NCBI GenBank assembly: GCA_936920195.1
Contig: CAKZHE010000087.1
Span: 1 to 42,877 of the forward strand
Direction: 5' to 3'
Length of the DNA stretch: 42,877 bases
Source: an uncultured cyanobacterium
Lineage (GTDB): Bacteria > Cyanobacteriota > Cyanobacteriia > Cyanobacteriales > FACHB-T130
Shown one piece after another: positions 25,912 to 34,539 of the stretch (position 1 is the stretch's first letter; the number at the start of each line of letters is the position of its first letter). The notes beneath the pieces are model-generated. The model was not told where the DNA came from. It did no database searches and saw only the letters and a list, made by a program, of their open reading frames with translations. Both the position numbers and the translations under genes were made by a program.

Positions 25912-26745
25912 CTATGCAATGGGAATCGGCAAGTATCCCACACCAGCATTGGTAAAACCATTTTTCTTCTGGTCATTGCTAATCTTGATATAAGCTTCGC
26001 ACTTCATGTGGACAGGAATCCAAGTCCATACGCCATCAGACCAGATCAGCTTATATAGTTGAATATCCATGGTGTAGGCATAGGTTCCTGGTGTAGACGT
26101 ATCAACAGATGCCGCCCAGTACCAACCGTCTGTCACCATATCGGGAGAGCCATAGGCGGCTGGATAAATGATCTTTTTATCCACGGCTTCACCACTGATA
26201 TCTGTAATGAGTGGATTAAGCGAATTGATCTCCGGAATTTTGTCTTTAGATGCCGAGATAAGTTCCCCGGTGACATCCATAATTTTCTGCCCAGAAGTCC
26301 CCAAATCGCGGGTGGTATCGCTATATTTATCTTGGACTTGAGTCTTAATCCCCGTGCTTTTGGAGATTCTTTTTAGTTCCTCGATCACATCATCAACGTT
26401 GGTAAATTCATCCGTGTCAGTAGAGGTGATTTTATCTGCCAACGCCTTGATGTCTTCCAAAGCTTTGAGGTCGCTATTTTTGGATTTGTCTGCTAAAAAG
26501 CTCTTGGGCAAAGTAGGCGGCAGAGAACCAACCCCATAGGGCAACCAGTTCAGCACCTGCTCGTTGGCCTGGGAACCATCGATGTAACTACTGCCATGAA
26601 TGGCTGAAATCAATTTGTCGGTTCCTAGACCTTCTGAACCCTGCAATTTCATATTATCGAACAGGTAAGTATTGCCTTTCAATGTGTTCGCTTTTAAGGC
26701 TGCTTCCACATCAACCATCACTATAATTCCAAGCTGTTGGCTCAT
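25912..26745 (-). CDS. PixA/AidA-like protein with helical insertion, paralogue B
   Basis: 277 residues, nearly twice the size of its neighbours. The beginning (LGIIVMVDVEAALKANTLKGNTYLFDN..QGSEGLGTDKL) and end (YGSPDMVTDGWYWAASVDTSTPGTYAYTMDIQLY) match the family. Between about residues 80 and 195 lies an extra segment rich in charged helices (LKALEDIKALADKI, VDDVIEELKRISKSTGI). This insertion is absent from A and C and only short in D, so it may be a coiled-coil interaction module. The SPDM motif before the YW motif is shared with paralogue D (GPDM), suggesting B and D are closest. Confidence 0.68.
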   Translation of the reverse strand: MSQQLGIIVMVDVEAALKANTLKGNTYLFDNMKLQGSEGLGTDKLISAIHGSSYIDGSQANEQVLNWLPYGVGSLPPTLPKSFLADKSKNSDLKALEDIKALADKITSTDTDEFTNVDDVIEELKRISKSTGIKTQVQDKYSDTTRDLGTSGQKIMDVTGELISASKDKIPEINSLNPLITDISGEAVDKKIIYPAAYGSPDMVTDGWYWAASVDTSTPGTYAYTMDIQLYKLIWSDGVWTWIPVHMKCEAYIKISNDQKKNGFTNAGVGYLPIPIA

Positions 26746-26848
26746 AACGGTTCCTTTCCTCCTGAGTTAAAGTTAATTTTCACTCTCGAACAATCTAGGC
26801 AAAACTACCCATTAAATGCGGCGATCGCCAGCATTTTTTGACTGGCAG

Positions 26849-27280
26849 TTAAACTCGCTTCAAAGCAGGCGTATCTACATACATCAGACAGTTTTTCCCT
26901 TCATACATCTGTAGTTCAAACCTGTAACGGTACTCCACTCCCGGCACCAGGTAATACGGCACAATTCCCGACCAAACATTTAAATGCAGCTTATCGCTTT
27001 CTAGTTGGGTTGGGTCAGCGGGAATTGGTTCGCAGCTACTACCATCTTGGTTCAGAAAAGTAATCTTTCTAATGGCTACTGGTGTTTGTAAATCCAGGGC
27101 TAAGATTGTCCAATGGATCAGTTGTCCGGGATAGCACAAGGTGACTAAGTTCGGCGTTCCTTGATTCAGGCTCTCAAACGGACTATTGTCCATCATGCAA
27201 AGGTTGCCATTTAATAGCGTTCCACCTGAAAGCGATTCAATCACATCAACAACGCTGAATATGGTGATTTTTGATTCCAT
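26849..27280 (-). CDS. PixA/AidA-like protein, paralogue A
   Basis: 143 residues, the first of the four paralogues and the shortest. Readable family marks are IFSVVDVIESL, LCMMDNSPFESLNQGTPNLVTLCYPGQLIHWTIL and the C-terminal YYLVPGVEYRYRFELQMYEGK. A cysteine pair (C78-type SSCEPIP and KNCLMY) is specific to this copy. The gene is preceded by an AGGAGG-like ribosome binding site (plus-strand TTTTCCTCCTG near 27283) and, further upstream, by a hairpin. It probably belongs to the same transcript as the adenylating enzyme. Confidence 0.66.
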   Translation of the reverse strand: MESKITIFSVVDVIESLSGGTLLNGNLCMMDNSPFESLNQGTPNLVTLCYPGQLIHWTILALDLQTPVAIRKITFLNQDGSSCEPIPADPTQLESDKLHLNVWSGIVPYYLVPGVEYRYRFELQMYEGKNCLMYVDTPALKRV

Positions 27281-27315
27281 AATTTTCCTCCTGTGAGTTT
27301 ACTGCAAAATATCCT

Positions 27316-27352
27316 CATACCATAGAACCTTGACTAGCAAAGTTCTATGGTT
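27316..27352 (-). promoter_or_regulatory. Hairpin between the adenylating enzyme and paralogue A
   Basis: Inverted repeat with arms CCATAGAAC(C)TT and AAAGTTCTATGG around GACTAGC, in the 202-base gap. It lacks a T-run on the minus strand. It may be an attenuator or RNA-processing site that sets different levels of the enzymes and the PixA/AidA-like proteins. Confidence 0.4.
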
Positions 27353-27482
27353 AGCGATATTTTTTGGCGAGGTCTAAATGGTGAACTGCAATGCCATATA
27401 TCCCATGGAAGTTAGGGATTTGGAAATGCTTTTTTCAAGTTCAATCGTATCACGAAAGTTTGTTAATAAGCCACTTGTTTTG

Positions 27483-29039
27483 TTAAAAAATATCTCTAAT
27501 CCAAGGAACTTTGCCTACCTGCGTTCTATAAATCTCGTCAGACCATCTTTCCACCAATTTAATTTCAAAACTATAGCCCGTCTTCTCCAGGTAATAGGCA
27601 TTGGCTTCCCCTTGGTTAAATATAGACAAAGCTCCGGTTAAGGCTTCAACAAATAACCGATTTACCCCTGCTACTCCCAAGGTATTTTCCATTTTTAGAA
27701 ACAAAGTCCTCGGATCGTCTACTGCCGCCATCAGATGTAAAGTTTTCCTAGTCCGATAATTTAAAAACTGCATTTCGTGTGCCAATGCGAGTAGGTCAAA
27801 AACACCTGCTTCCTTTAATGAACGGGCTAGGGAAGCATAAACTGGGGGAGCAGGATATTGGGTGTCGCCAAGGTGAATTACATCGCCACTGCGACCTAAA
27901 AACTCGAATTGTTGGGTTTTCAGTCCTGTCCCATCTATATTGGGGCGACGGATGACTCGATCTCCTGATTTGAACCTGAGAAATGGGGCTTCATGGGCAT
28001 GAAGTCGAGTTACAACTAATTCCCCTTCTTCTCCTTCTGCTACCCAATGTCCTTTATCATCAACAATTTCTACTAAATGCAAACCGGGAACCGCAGCTAG
28101 ATAGGGAGATTCGGCTTTCAACTGCAAGCCAATAGCTTCGTTTTGGACTGTGGCAAAGTAGCTTAAAACTTCTAAATTGGGATAAAGCTCTTTTAGTTCC
28201 AGTTGTTTGCGATGGGGTAATACACCACTACCATACATGGCAACGCGGAAACTTTTTCGGGCTTCCTCGCGCAAGCCAATGCCGAGGTCGCTCAGGATGG
28301 CAATTCCGGCGGAAATTGCCATAATCGCTTTTGGTCCTTTGTAGGACATGATATGTTGAAAAACTTCTTTCATTACCGGGCCTGCACCCAGATAGTTGAT
28401 GCCGGGAATGTGTTGCAAAACACCTCCTACCATTGTGCCGCTACTCCACAGTTGAAAATCTGCCAAGGTAGTCCCTACCCACTTGGGTTCGTCCCCGGCG
28501 AGATAATCCTTTAACATATATTCGCCGATGAATTTTCCGGCAATTTTGTAGGTGTCGTGTAACTCCCGCAATGAATAAACCATTTCTACTGGGGAGCCAC
28601 TACTGGTACCACCACTGGCAACTATTTCAAAACCACCATAACTGAGGGGGACGACTAATCCGGGTCTTGCCCCCATGAACATATCACCCATGATGGTCTT
28701 ATCGCAGAGGGGTAGTTGCTGCCATTCTTCAAAATTACGGGGAGATTTTTTTAGTCCGGATTTCTCAATCAGATCTTTCCAGAGAGGATTGAGCAGGAAA
28801 GTATTGGTCATTTGCTGCAAACGCCGCAATACTAAGGCATTTTGAATCGAGAAATCGATTTCACTATAGGGAGTTTGGCAAAGCTTTTCGCATTCTTGCA
28901 TTTTTCCCCAGAATGAGGGCAGTTTAACCACTTCGTCAATTGACTTTGGCTCCAACTCTTCGGCGGGAATTAACTGATTAACTAATTTTCTAATGGCGTT
29001 GGGGGTCAATTTGCTTGGGTTCATTGCATCTTTATCCAT
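27483..29039 (-). CDS. PaaK-like AMP-forming acyl-adenylating enzyme
   Basis: 518 residues, of the ANL adenylate-forming superfamily and closest in layout to phenylacetate-CoA ligase (PaaK). The ATP-binding loop is ASGGTSSGSPVEM at about 141-153. Later motifs are FATVQNEAIG (A5-like), EGELVVTRLHAHEAPFLRFKSGDRV and FEFLGRSGDVIHLGDTQYPA (hinge region, GRSGD). A C-terminal lid domain follows, but the usual catalytic Lys is not obvious. It would activate a carboxylate as acyl-AMP and pass it to CoA or an amine. No carrier-protein domain is present. The 99-base gap to the upstream decarboxylase suggests one operon, so the acceptor could be the amine made by that enzyme (inference). Confidence 0.82.
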   Translation of the reverse strand: MDKDAMNPSKLTPNAIRKLVNQLIPAEELEPKSIDEVVKLPSFWGKMQECEKLCQTPYSEIDFSIQNALVLRRLQQMTNTFLLNPLWKDLIEKSGLKKSPRNFEEWQQLPLCDKTIMGDMFMGARPGLVVPLSYGGFEIVASGGTSSGSPVEMVYSLRELHDTYKIAGKFIGEYMLKDYLAGDEPKWVGTTLADFQLWSSGTMVGGVLQHIPGINYLGAGPVMKEVFQHIMSYKGPKAIMAISAGIAILSDLGIGLREEARKSFRVAMYGSGVLPHRKQLELKELYPNLEVLSYFATVQNEAIGLQLKAESPYLAAVPGLHLVEIVDDKGHWVAEGEEGELVVTRLHAHEAPFLRFKSGDRVIRRPNIDGTGLKTQQFEFLGRSGDVIHLGDTQYPAPPVYASLARSLKEAGVFDLLALAHEMQFLNYRTRKTLHLMAAVDDPRTLFLKMENTLGVAGVNRLFVEALTGALSIFNQGEANAYYLEKTGYSFEIKLVERWSDEIYRTQVGKVPWIRDIF

Positions 29040-29138
29040 TGCTTCTCGATCGTTTGTCAGTATCTCATTAAGTGCGATCGCTCGAACAGATCCTCAATTT
29101 TGAGCGATCGCCTGCTATCCATGTTTTGAAAGCAGCAT

Positions 29139-30692
29139 TCAGCTATGGATTGGTTTACTTTCCTTGAGTAATTCTTGCCCGATTTTCCTAATTTCACGGA
29201 GTAACGTCCGGAAGCGATCGCCATCGATTTGATGATTCATAAAAACGACGCGCAAACAACCCTTGCCTTCAATATCAACCTTGGAAATAAAGAATTTTCC
29301 CCCCTCTCTAATCCGGTTTCTAATGGCCACCTGAAAATCGGGAAAGGCGCTTTCCCTCAGATTGACTGGGAGATAGCGGAAGCAAAGAATGTTTGCTTCT
29401 GGTTGATGAAGGGTTTGGAAGTCTGGTTCATCGTTGAGGATCTCATACGCTTGGAGCGTCAACTGACAAAGATAATCAATTTTGCTGGCAAATAGGGCTT
29501 TACCATAGAGAGTCCACAATACCCACAGGTTCATAATCAGGGGTCGTTTGGTACACTCAAAGTTCTGTTCGGCGCTATCAAATTCGGTGTAAATATCTGG
29601 TTTCTTTTCAAAAACATAACTGGCATTCTGGCGGAAAGCTCCATAACTCTTGGGCTTATTTCTGTAAAAAAGCAGCGTACAAGCTGCTGGCAAAAACATC
29701 ATTTTGTGGGCATCTAAGATAAAGGAATCGGCTTTTTCAATTCCTTTTAACTTATGGCGCAATTGATCGGAAACCAGTAAGCTACCACCATGAGCGCCAT
29801 CGATATGTAGCCAGAGATTTTTCTCTTGGGCGATCGCCGCTAATTCGTCAATCGGATCGAAAGCTCCCATTGTTGTAGTTCCGGCGGAAGCTACCAGACA
29901 AAAAACCTTCAGTCCGCGTTTTTCGGCGGCTTCCAAGGTGGGGCGTACTTTGTCAATACAAATTTGGTTTTTCTGGTTGATGGGCAAGCGGACAATTTGA
30001 TCCTCACCAATGCCCATAATCCCCACGGCGCGGGAAATACTGTAATGGGCATCACCGACAGCGATCGCCGGACGAGGTTGCCCCTCCAAAGCTAAAATTC
30101 CCTCGGACCAAATCCGAGGGAATTTGTCATTTCTCGCCGCTAACAGGGCGGTTAAACTGGCTAATGATCCCCCAGAAGTGGTCACCATCGCAAAACTATC
30201 TCGCTCCCAACCAATGAATTGGTTAAACTCATCCGCCATAATCCGCTCAACCACATTGGGCAATTGGGCTGCTTCATAAAACGACGATGGCTGATTGACA
30301 GTCGAACTGATCAAATCAATCACCGCTGCCAAGGGAATGACACCAGAAAACTGCCGCCCCATATATCCCGGTGAGTGAACCTGTATCCCCGTTTTAATAT
30401 ATAAGTCAATAATCGCTGCCAGCTTTTCTTCCACCGTAACCACCCCGCCTTCGGAGGTCATCAGGTCTTTGGCTGCCTGGAGCAGAATATAGGGATTGGT
30501 CAGCGACAGCCCTCTAATGGAAGAGTCAGCCAAATATTCTTCCAACTTGGAAATAACCATCTCGGCATTTTTCCGAAATAATTGCGGATCGAAAACATCG
30601 AGATCCAGCCCTCCGGGTTGGTCAATACTTGGCTTCGGCTCGGAAGTTTCTAAACTGACCCCTATGGATTCCAGATTATCCGTCAAATACAT
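29139..30692 (-). CDS. PLP-dependent group II amino acid decarboxylase
   Basis: 517 residues, a fold-type I pyridoxal-phosphate decarboxylase of the glutamate/aromatic/diaminobutyrate group. The PLP lysine is Lys330 in ILDAHKMMFLPAA. The ring-stacking His216 is in GDAHYSISRA, the pyridine-N Asp298 in HIDGAHGG, and TTSGGSLASL holds the phosphate. The substrate cannot be told from sequence: glutamate, aspartate, cysteine sulfinate, diaminobutyrate or aromatic amino acids are all possible. It is first in the presumed operon with the PaaK-like enzyme and the four PixA/AidA-like genes, so it may provide an amine building block. Confidence 0.92.
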   Translation of the reverse strand: MYLTDNLESIGVSLETSEPKPSIDQPGGLDLDVFDPQLFRKNAEMVISKLEEYLADSSIRGLSLTNPYILLQAAKDLMTSEGGVVTVEEKLAAIIDLYIKTGIQVHSPGYMGRQFSGVIPLAAVIDLISSTVNQPSSFYEAAQLPNVVERIMADEFNQFIGWERDSFAMVTTSGGSLASLTALLAARNDKFPRIWSEGILALEGQPRPAIAVGDAHYSISRAVGIMGIGEDQIVRLPINQKNQICIDKVRPTLEAAEKRGLKVFCLVASAGTTTMGAFDPIDELAAIAQEKNLWLHIDGAHGGSLLVSDQLRHKLKGIEKADSFILDAHKMMFLPAACTLLFYRNKPKSYGAFRQNASYVFEKKPDIYTEFDSAEQNFECTKRPLIMNLWVLWTLYGKALFASKIDYLCQLTLQAYEILNDEPDFQTLHQPEANILCFRYLPVNLRESAFPDFQVAIRNRIREGGKFFISKVDIEGKGCLRVVFMNHQIDGDRFRTLLREIRKIGQELLKESKPIHS

Positions 30693-30801
30693 CTGAACGA
30701 TCTCCTTAATGTGGAACTCGATGGTCTGACAGTGTATTGATAGCGGTTCTTAATTTGGTTAGGACTGACACAATGTTCGCCAACCAAATTGTATTGATAT
30801 A

Positions 30802-30828
30802 TAGATAGCAAATGGCATTCGCTATCTA
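30802..30828. promoter_or_regulatory. Palindrome upstream of the decarboxylase cluster
   Basis: Perfect 8-base inverted repeat TAGATAGC / GCTATCTA with an 11-base spacer, about 110 bases before the decarboxylase start, with another AGATAGC copy at about 30838-30844. The surrounding 340-base gap has no gene. The arrangement suits a dimeric regulator, but no regulator gene adjoins. Confidence 0.42.
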
Positions 30829-31032
30829 TATCTAGCCAGATAGCATCTTGGGGTAATTCCTGTTGAGGCGATCGCGGACAAAATTCTTGCCGTAACTGAT
30901 GGGATGAACCAATAGTCTTGCGATCGGGAATGCTGCGCCCAAGCTATCTAAGAACCACTATATTTTCAATCGAAAACTAACCACAAAATCGCTATCAGCT
31001 TTAGCGCGTAATATAGTGATGTGGCACTCTTC

Positions 31033-31584
31033 TTATGAAGCACTTAAGTGTAGTGCCTCGCTAGTCGTTACAACCTTAGCATACGCAAAGGCAAGTGCTG
31101 CCATAAATGAACCATGAACTTCTGGGGCAGGTATGATCTGCCCGCCGAATTCCAGATCCTTGGCAGCACAGGCATCGTGAGCAACAATACACTCAAAACC
31201 AAAGTCGGCGGCAGCCCGAGTGGTAGCATCTACACACATATTACTCATTGCCCCAGAAATTACCAGTCGTTGAGCCGCAATATAATGTAAATCGCCCAGG
31301 AGACTGGTCTGGCGAAAGCTGTTTGGGTAGGCTTTCTCAATTACTCTTTCGTTGACTTGGGGTTGAACTGATTTATGAATCTTTACACCTTCTGTACCGA
31401 CAACAAAAAATGGCGCACCAGCGGGGGCGATGTGTTGAATATGGAAAATGGGGCGATCGCTCTGACGAAATGCCGCCAGCAATTTTTTCGCATTTTGCGC
31501 TGCCGCATCCATGTCAGCCAATGCCCATTTCCCGCCAGGGAAATAATCAACCTGAATATCAATTAGGATTAACGCAGTTTTCAC
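31033..31584 (-). CDS. Isochorismatase-like cysteine hydrolase
   Basis: 183 residues of the isochorismatase/nicotinamidase superfamily. The catalytic triad is visible: Asp9 (LILIDIQVDYF), Lys84 (VIEKAYPNSF) and Cys117 (SGAMSNMCVDATTRAAADFGF), with the cis-peptide region just before the Cys. It would hydrolyse an amide or related bond; the substrate is unknown. It is cytosolic. It lies upstream of the decarboxylase on the same strand, 340 bases away, so it may or may not be part of the same pathway. Confidence 0.93.
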   Translation of the reverse strand: MKTALILIDIQVDYFPGGKWALADMDAAAQNAKKLLAAFRQSDRPIFHIQHIAPAGAPFFVVGTEGVKIHKSVQPQVNERVIEKAYPNSFRQTSLLGDLHYIAAQRLVISGAMSNMCVDATTRAAADFGFECIVAHDACAAKDLEFGGQIIPAPEVHGSFMAALAFAYAKVVTTSEALHLSAS

Positions 31585-31681
31585 GATGGGATCTCCCTAA
31601 AACTTGATGGCAACTCTTTTCTAGCACAAAAGTTTTCAGGGCTAATCTAGCTTTGGCGAAATCATATTTTCTTTAAGAGAC

Positions 31682-31924
31682 TTAACTATTGACAACCCCA
31701 GCAGGCGAAGCACAAATTAACCGCTTGCCGCAACCTGCTTGAGAGTCTTTTCCTTGCCAACGACAGCCTTCTTTGGGAGCAGCCGGATCGCTACAACGGG
31801 GGGAAGGAGGTGTGGAAGGAGTCGTGCTAGGAGTGGTGGTGGCAGGTGGGGAGATACAGCCAGTCAGGGCTAGAGCCAGTAAAACAGCCGCGATCGCTAA
31901 TGTTTTTTGGTCGTTAGAGTTCAT
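31682..31924 (-). CDS. Small Cys-rich lipoprotein
   Basis: 80 residues from the ATG at 31924 (MNSNDQKTLAIAAVLLALALTGC). The lipobox ALTGC puts the lipidated Cys at position 23. After a Thr/Pro/Ser linker (TTTPSTTPSTPPSP) come four cysteines (RCSD, EGCRW, AGCGK, LICAS), probably two disulfides. The open frame extends 15 codons upstream, but that start would spoil the signal peptide. It is exported and membrane-attached; the function is unknown. Confidence 0.82.
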   Translation of the reverse strand: MNSNDQKTLAIAAVLLALALTGCISPPATTTPSTTPSTPPSPRCSDPAAPKEGCRWQGKDSQAGCGKRLICASPAGVVNS

Positions 31925-32588
31925 TATTAAAGAGCCAATCCTGATGCAGTATATTTTTAAGGCGATCACCCGGAGATTGTGGATTGAATCTGATAATTTT
32001 TCGCCACTATCTTCGCAATGGTTTCTTTGTCTGCTCCCCAGAGGAAAACATCAAAGTATCAGTTCGGTTATCCCACTGATTGCCCCCTACCTATTCTGGA
32101 GTTTCGGAGCCATGATTGGATATAAGACATTTGGTTGGCCTGTTAACTCCTTGTACTACTCTTTTGCCAATTCCCGTTCAGGCCGCCGCTGTCTCCATTC
32201 CTTGTCAGAGACTGTCGGTTGGTGTTTTCACCCATAATCCCGATACCAGAAATCCGAACCTTTACCCCTTTACGACAGTCTATATTTGTACTACGATAAA
32301 TCTAAGGCAAACTCATAACAACTTCGACTTTGACCCAGTATCGCCCGTCACTCATGCCTAAAGAGAGAACCGATTGCAGCCAGGAGCGGTTCCGCCACGA
32401 AAAGATTTGACGAGTCTATCACTACGAGTTTTCCTCCTCCCGGTAGTTGGGCAGGACTTTTTTATCGCTTTTGCAGGATGTTTGCTAGGGAAGAGTGTAG
32501 CTATTCTTGAATAGCCAAAGCTAGCAATCTACTGAGGGTTAAGCCCTGCTACGTAATTATTGCTTGTTTACGGAGTCAACCATCGCTC
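31925..32588. other. Long intergenic region before the sigma factor gene
   Basis: About 660 bases. Open frames cross it on the plus strand, but their composition is not protein-like and none has a domain I recognise; degraded coding sequence cannot be excluded. Near its right end is a perfect 16-base palindrome (GCTATTC TT GAATAGC, about 32500-32515), about 75 bases before the sigma factor start. It could act as an operator or a leader hairpin. Confidence 0.45.
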
Positions 32589-33575
32589 ATGTCAACTGCT
32601 AACACTAACAAAAAAATGACCAAATCACCAATGTTCACCGCCGATATGGTTCGCACCTATCTGCATGAAATTGGTCGAGTGCCACTGCTGACCCACGAGC
32701 AAGAGATAGTCTACGGCAAGCAGGTACAGCAGATGATGGCACTGCTAGAGGCCAAAGAAGCTTTAGGAGACGAACTGAACCGCGAACCGACTCTAGAAGA
32801 GTGGGTGGAGCGAGTATCATTGAGTGCTGAAGAAATCAATCGCGCGATCGCCATTGGTACGCACGCCAAGCGGAAAATGATTGAAGCCAACTTGCGCTTA
32901 GTAGTGGCAATTGCCAAAAAGTACCAGAAGCGGAACATGGAATTTCTGGACTTAATCCAAGAAGGAACCTTGGGATTAGAGCGGGGAGTAGAAAAATTTG
33001 ACCCCATGCGCGGTTACAAGTTTTCTACTTACGCCTATTGGTGGATTCGCCAAGCGATTACCCGGGCGATCGCCCAACAAGCGCGATCCATTCGCCTCCC
33101 GATTCATATTACCGAAAAGCTGAACAAAATCAAAAAAGTTCAGCGGGAACTCGCCCAACAATTAGGCCGCAGCGCCACTCCCGGCGAGATTGCTACCGCC
33201 TTGGAATTGGAACCAGCTTTAATTCGGGAATACCTGAATATTGCTCGTCAACCCATTTCCTTAGATGTGCGGGTAGGCGACAACCAAGATACGGAACTGC
33301 AAGACCTATTGGAAGATGATGGTCCGTCACCGGAACATTATATGACCCAAGAATCCTTGCGGCAAGACTTGGAAAATCTGTTGGCGGAACTCACTCCCCA
33401 GCAGCGGGAAGTCCTGACTCTGCGCTTTGGTTTGGAAGATGGGAATGAACTCTCCCTTGCCAAGGTGGGACAGCGACTGAATTTGAGTCGCGAGCGAGTG
33501 CGCCAACTGGAACACCAAGCTTTAGCGCACTTGCGGCGGCGGCACGCCACGGTTCGGGAGTATATTGCGAGCTAG
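32589..33575 (+). CDS. Group 2 RNA polymerase sigma-70 factor
   Basis: 328 residues. It lacks the long N-terminal region 1.1 of the primary factor, so it belongs to the non-essential group 2 sigmas of cyanobacteria (SigB-SigE type); I cannot decide which. Region 1.2 is DMVRTYLHEIGRVPLLTHEQE. Region 2 is ANLRLVVAIAKKYQKRNMEFLDLIQEGTLGLERGVEKFDPMRGYKFSTYAYWWIRQAITRAI, with normal -10 recognition residues. Region 3 follows with RSIRLPIHITEKLNKIKK. Region 4 has LTPQQREVLTLRFGLEDG and the HTH LSLAKVGQRLNLSRERVRQLE. It directs transcription under stress or changed light or nutrients. A hairpin follows the stop. Confidence 0.95.
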   Translation: MSTANTNKKMTKSPMFTADMVRTYLHEIGRVPLLTHEQEIVYGKQVQQMMALLEAKEALGDELNREPTLEEWVERVSLSAEEINRAIAIGTHAKRKMIEANLRLVVAIAKKYQKRNMEFLDLIQEGTLGLERGVEKFDPMRGYKFSTYAYWWIRQAITRAIAQQARSIRLPIHITEKLNKIKKVQRELAQQLGRSATPGEIATALELEPALIREYLNIARQPISLDVRVGDNQDTELQDLLEDDGPSPEHYMTQESLRQDLENLLAELTPQQREVLTLRFGLEDGNELSLAKVGQRLNLSRERVRQLEHQALAHLRRRHATVREYIAS

Positions 33576-33616
33576 GTTAATTTAACCACTTTAGTGTCAA
33601 CCTAAGCTCAAGTTAT

Positions 33617-33648
33617 AATGGTTCCTAGGCTCCCGCCTGGGAACCATT
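33617..33648 (+). terminator. Hairpin after the sigma factor gene
   Basis: Stem AATGGTTCC..GGAACCATT with an inner CCTAGGC/GCCTGGG pairing. The inner part is the same module (GGTTCCTAGGCTC..GCCTGGGAACC) that recurs at 36128-36151. No strong T-run. Confidence 0.55.
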
Positions 33649-33710
33649 GTTATTGTGTCTTTTATTGTCTATGTATTCTAGGCTATACCATCACTGCATT
33701 ATTAAGTTGT

Positions 33711-34331
33711 TCAAAGCGGACTGACTTGAGCGCGTAATAATAGTTTTTGGTGATGACGATAGCCTGTATTGCGAATTTTGACAGGTTCTCCAGGTTGGGC
33801 TGTACCTTGGATTAATTGATGCCATTGGGGGTCAAAAGGTACTTCTGCACCTACAGGGGCGATCGCTTCTACTCCCCATTGTTGTAATAATTGTTGGACT
33901 GGACGAACTAAGGGCAGCAATTTCACGGCTGCCATTTCCGGATTTTCCCGCGCCTTGGATTCGGCAGTAGGCCAATAAACTAGGAAGGATTCCAAGACTT
34001 GCAAGCTCGCTGCCTGAAATTCTTGGGTGAGTAATTCCTGCTGTTGCGCCATCTGGGTTTGCAGGCGCTGATATTCCTGTTGCAAGACAGCGGTTTCTGG
34101 ATTGGGTGGGTTGATACCAAAGGTTGCCAAGAATTGATTGAGGGATATTTTCAATGTCTGGCTCAATTTATGGGCATCGGCAATTCGCATTTCGGCTAAC
34201 TTGCCTTGGCACAGGCGAGTAATTTGGCGTTCGGAAACTCCAGCTTGGCGGCTTAAGGCTTTAAAACTGGGAATATCTGCTGACTGCATCAGAGATTTAA
34301 GAGTTTTTTTAGGATTAATTGAGTTCATCAT
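33711..34331 (-). CDS. HTH protein with GrpE-like C-terminal domain
   Basis: 206 residues. Residues about 20-70 form an XRE-type helix-turn-helix (IPSFKALSRQAGVSERQITRLCQGKLAEMRIADAHKLSQTLKISLNQFL). Then comes a Gln-rich coiled-coil (LQQEYQRLQTQMAQQQELLTQEF). The last 60 residues (IAPVGAEVPFDPQWHQLIQG..PGEPVKIRNTGYRHHQKLLLRAQVSP) match the pattern of the GrpE beta-domain: G.xFDP..H, G..V, GY, LLRxAxV. GrpE is the nucleotide-exchange factor of DnaK. The coiled-coil before it is also GrpE-like, so the protein looks like a DNA-binding GrpE relative that may link DnaK status to transcription. This is inference from pattern only. Confidence 0.78.
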   Translation of the reverse strand: MMNSINPKKTLKSLMQSADIPSFKALSRQAGVSERQITRLCQGKLAEMRIADAHKLSQTLKISLNQFLATFGINPPNPETAVLQQEYQRLQTQMAQQQELLTQEFQAASLQVLESFLVYWPTAESKARENPEMAAVKLLPLVRPVQQLLQQWGVEAIAPVGAEVPFDPQWHQLIQGTAQPGEPVKIRNTGYRHHQKLLLRAQVSPL

Positions 34332-34339
34332 ATTTTTTT

Positions 34340-34445
34340 ACCACGAAGACACAAAGTTAGCGATCGCGGAAGTCCAAATAAATAGGGGCAACCACGGGGG
34401 GATTGCCCCTACAAAACATATATAGAGGCTCTGCGGAAGTCCTGG
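34340..34445. repeat. Truncated MITE/GGGGCAA palindrome copy
   Basis: Contains AGGGGCAACCACGGGGGGAT..TGCCCCTAC, then ACAAAACATATATAGAGG and a right end TGCGGAAGTCCTG. These match MITE copy 1 read in reverse. The left terminal repeat is absent, so this copy is truncated or diverged. Confidence 0.6.
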
Positions 34446-34539
34446 CTGCACTTGGGGCAATCTGACTCCGTTACCAGCGCTTGTGCTTAACATCACACTG
34501 ATTTCGGTGTCAAGTCACAACCATCTTTCTTAACAAAGC

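Noticed and set aside
31773-32361. Plus-strand open frames opposite and beyond the lipoprotein gene
   Set aside because: They run antisense to a clear lipoprotein signal peptide and then through low-complexity sequence; no domain and no ribosome binding site. Decayed coding sequence is possible but not supported.
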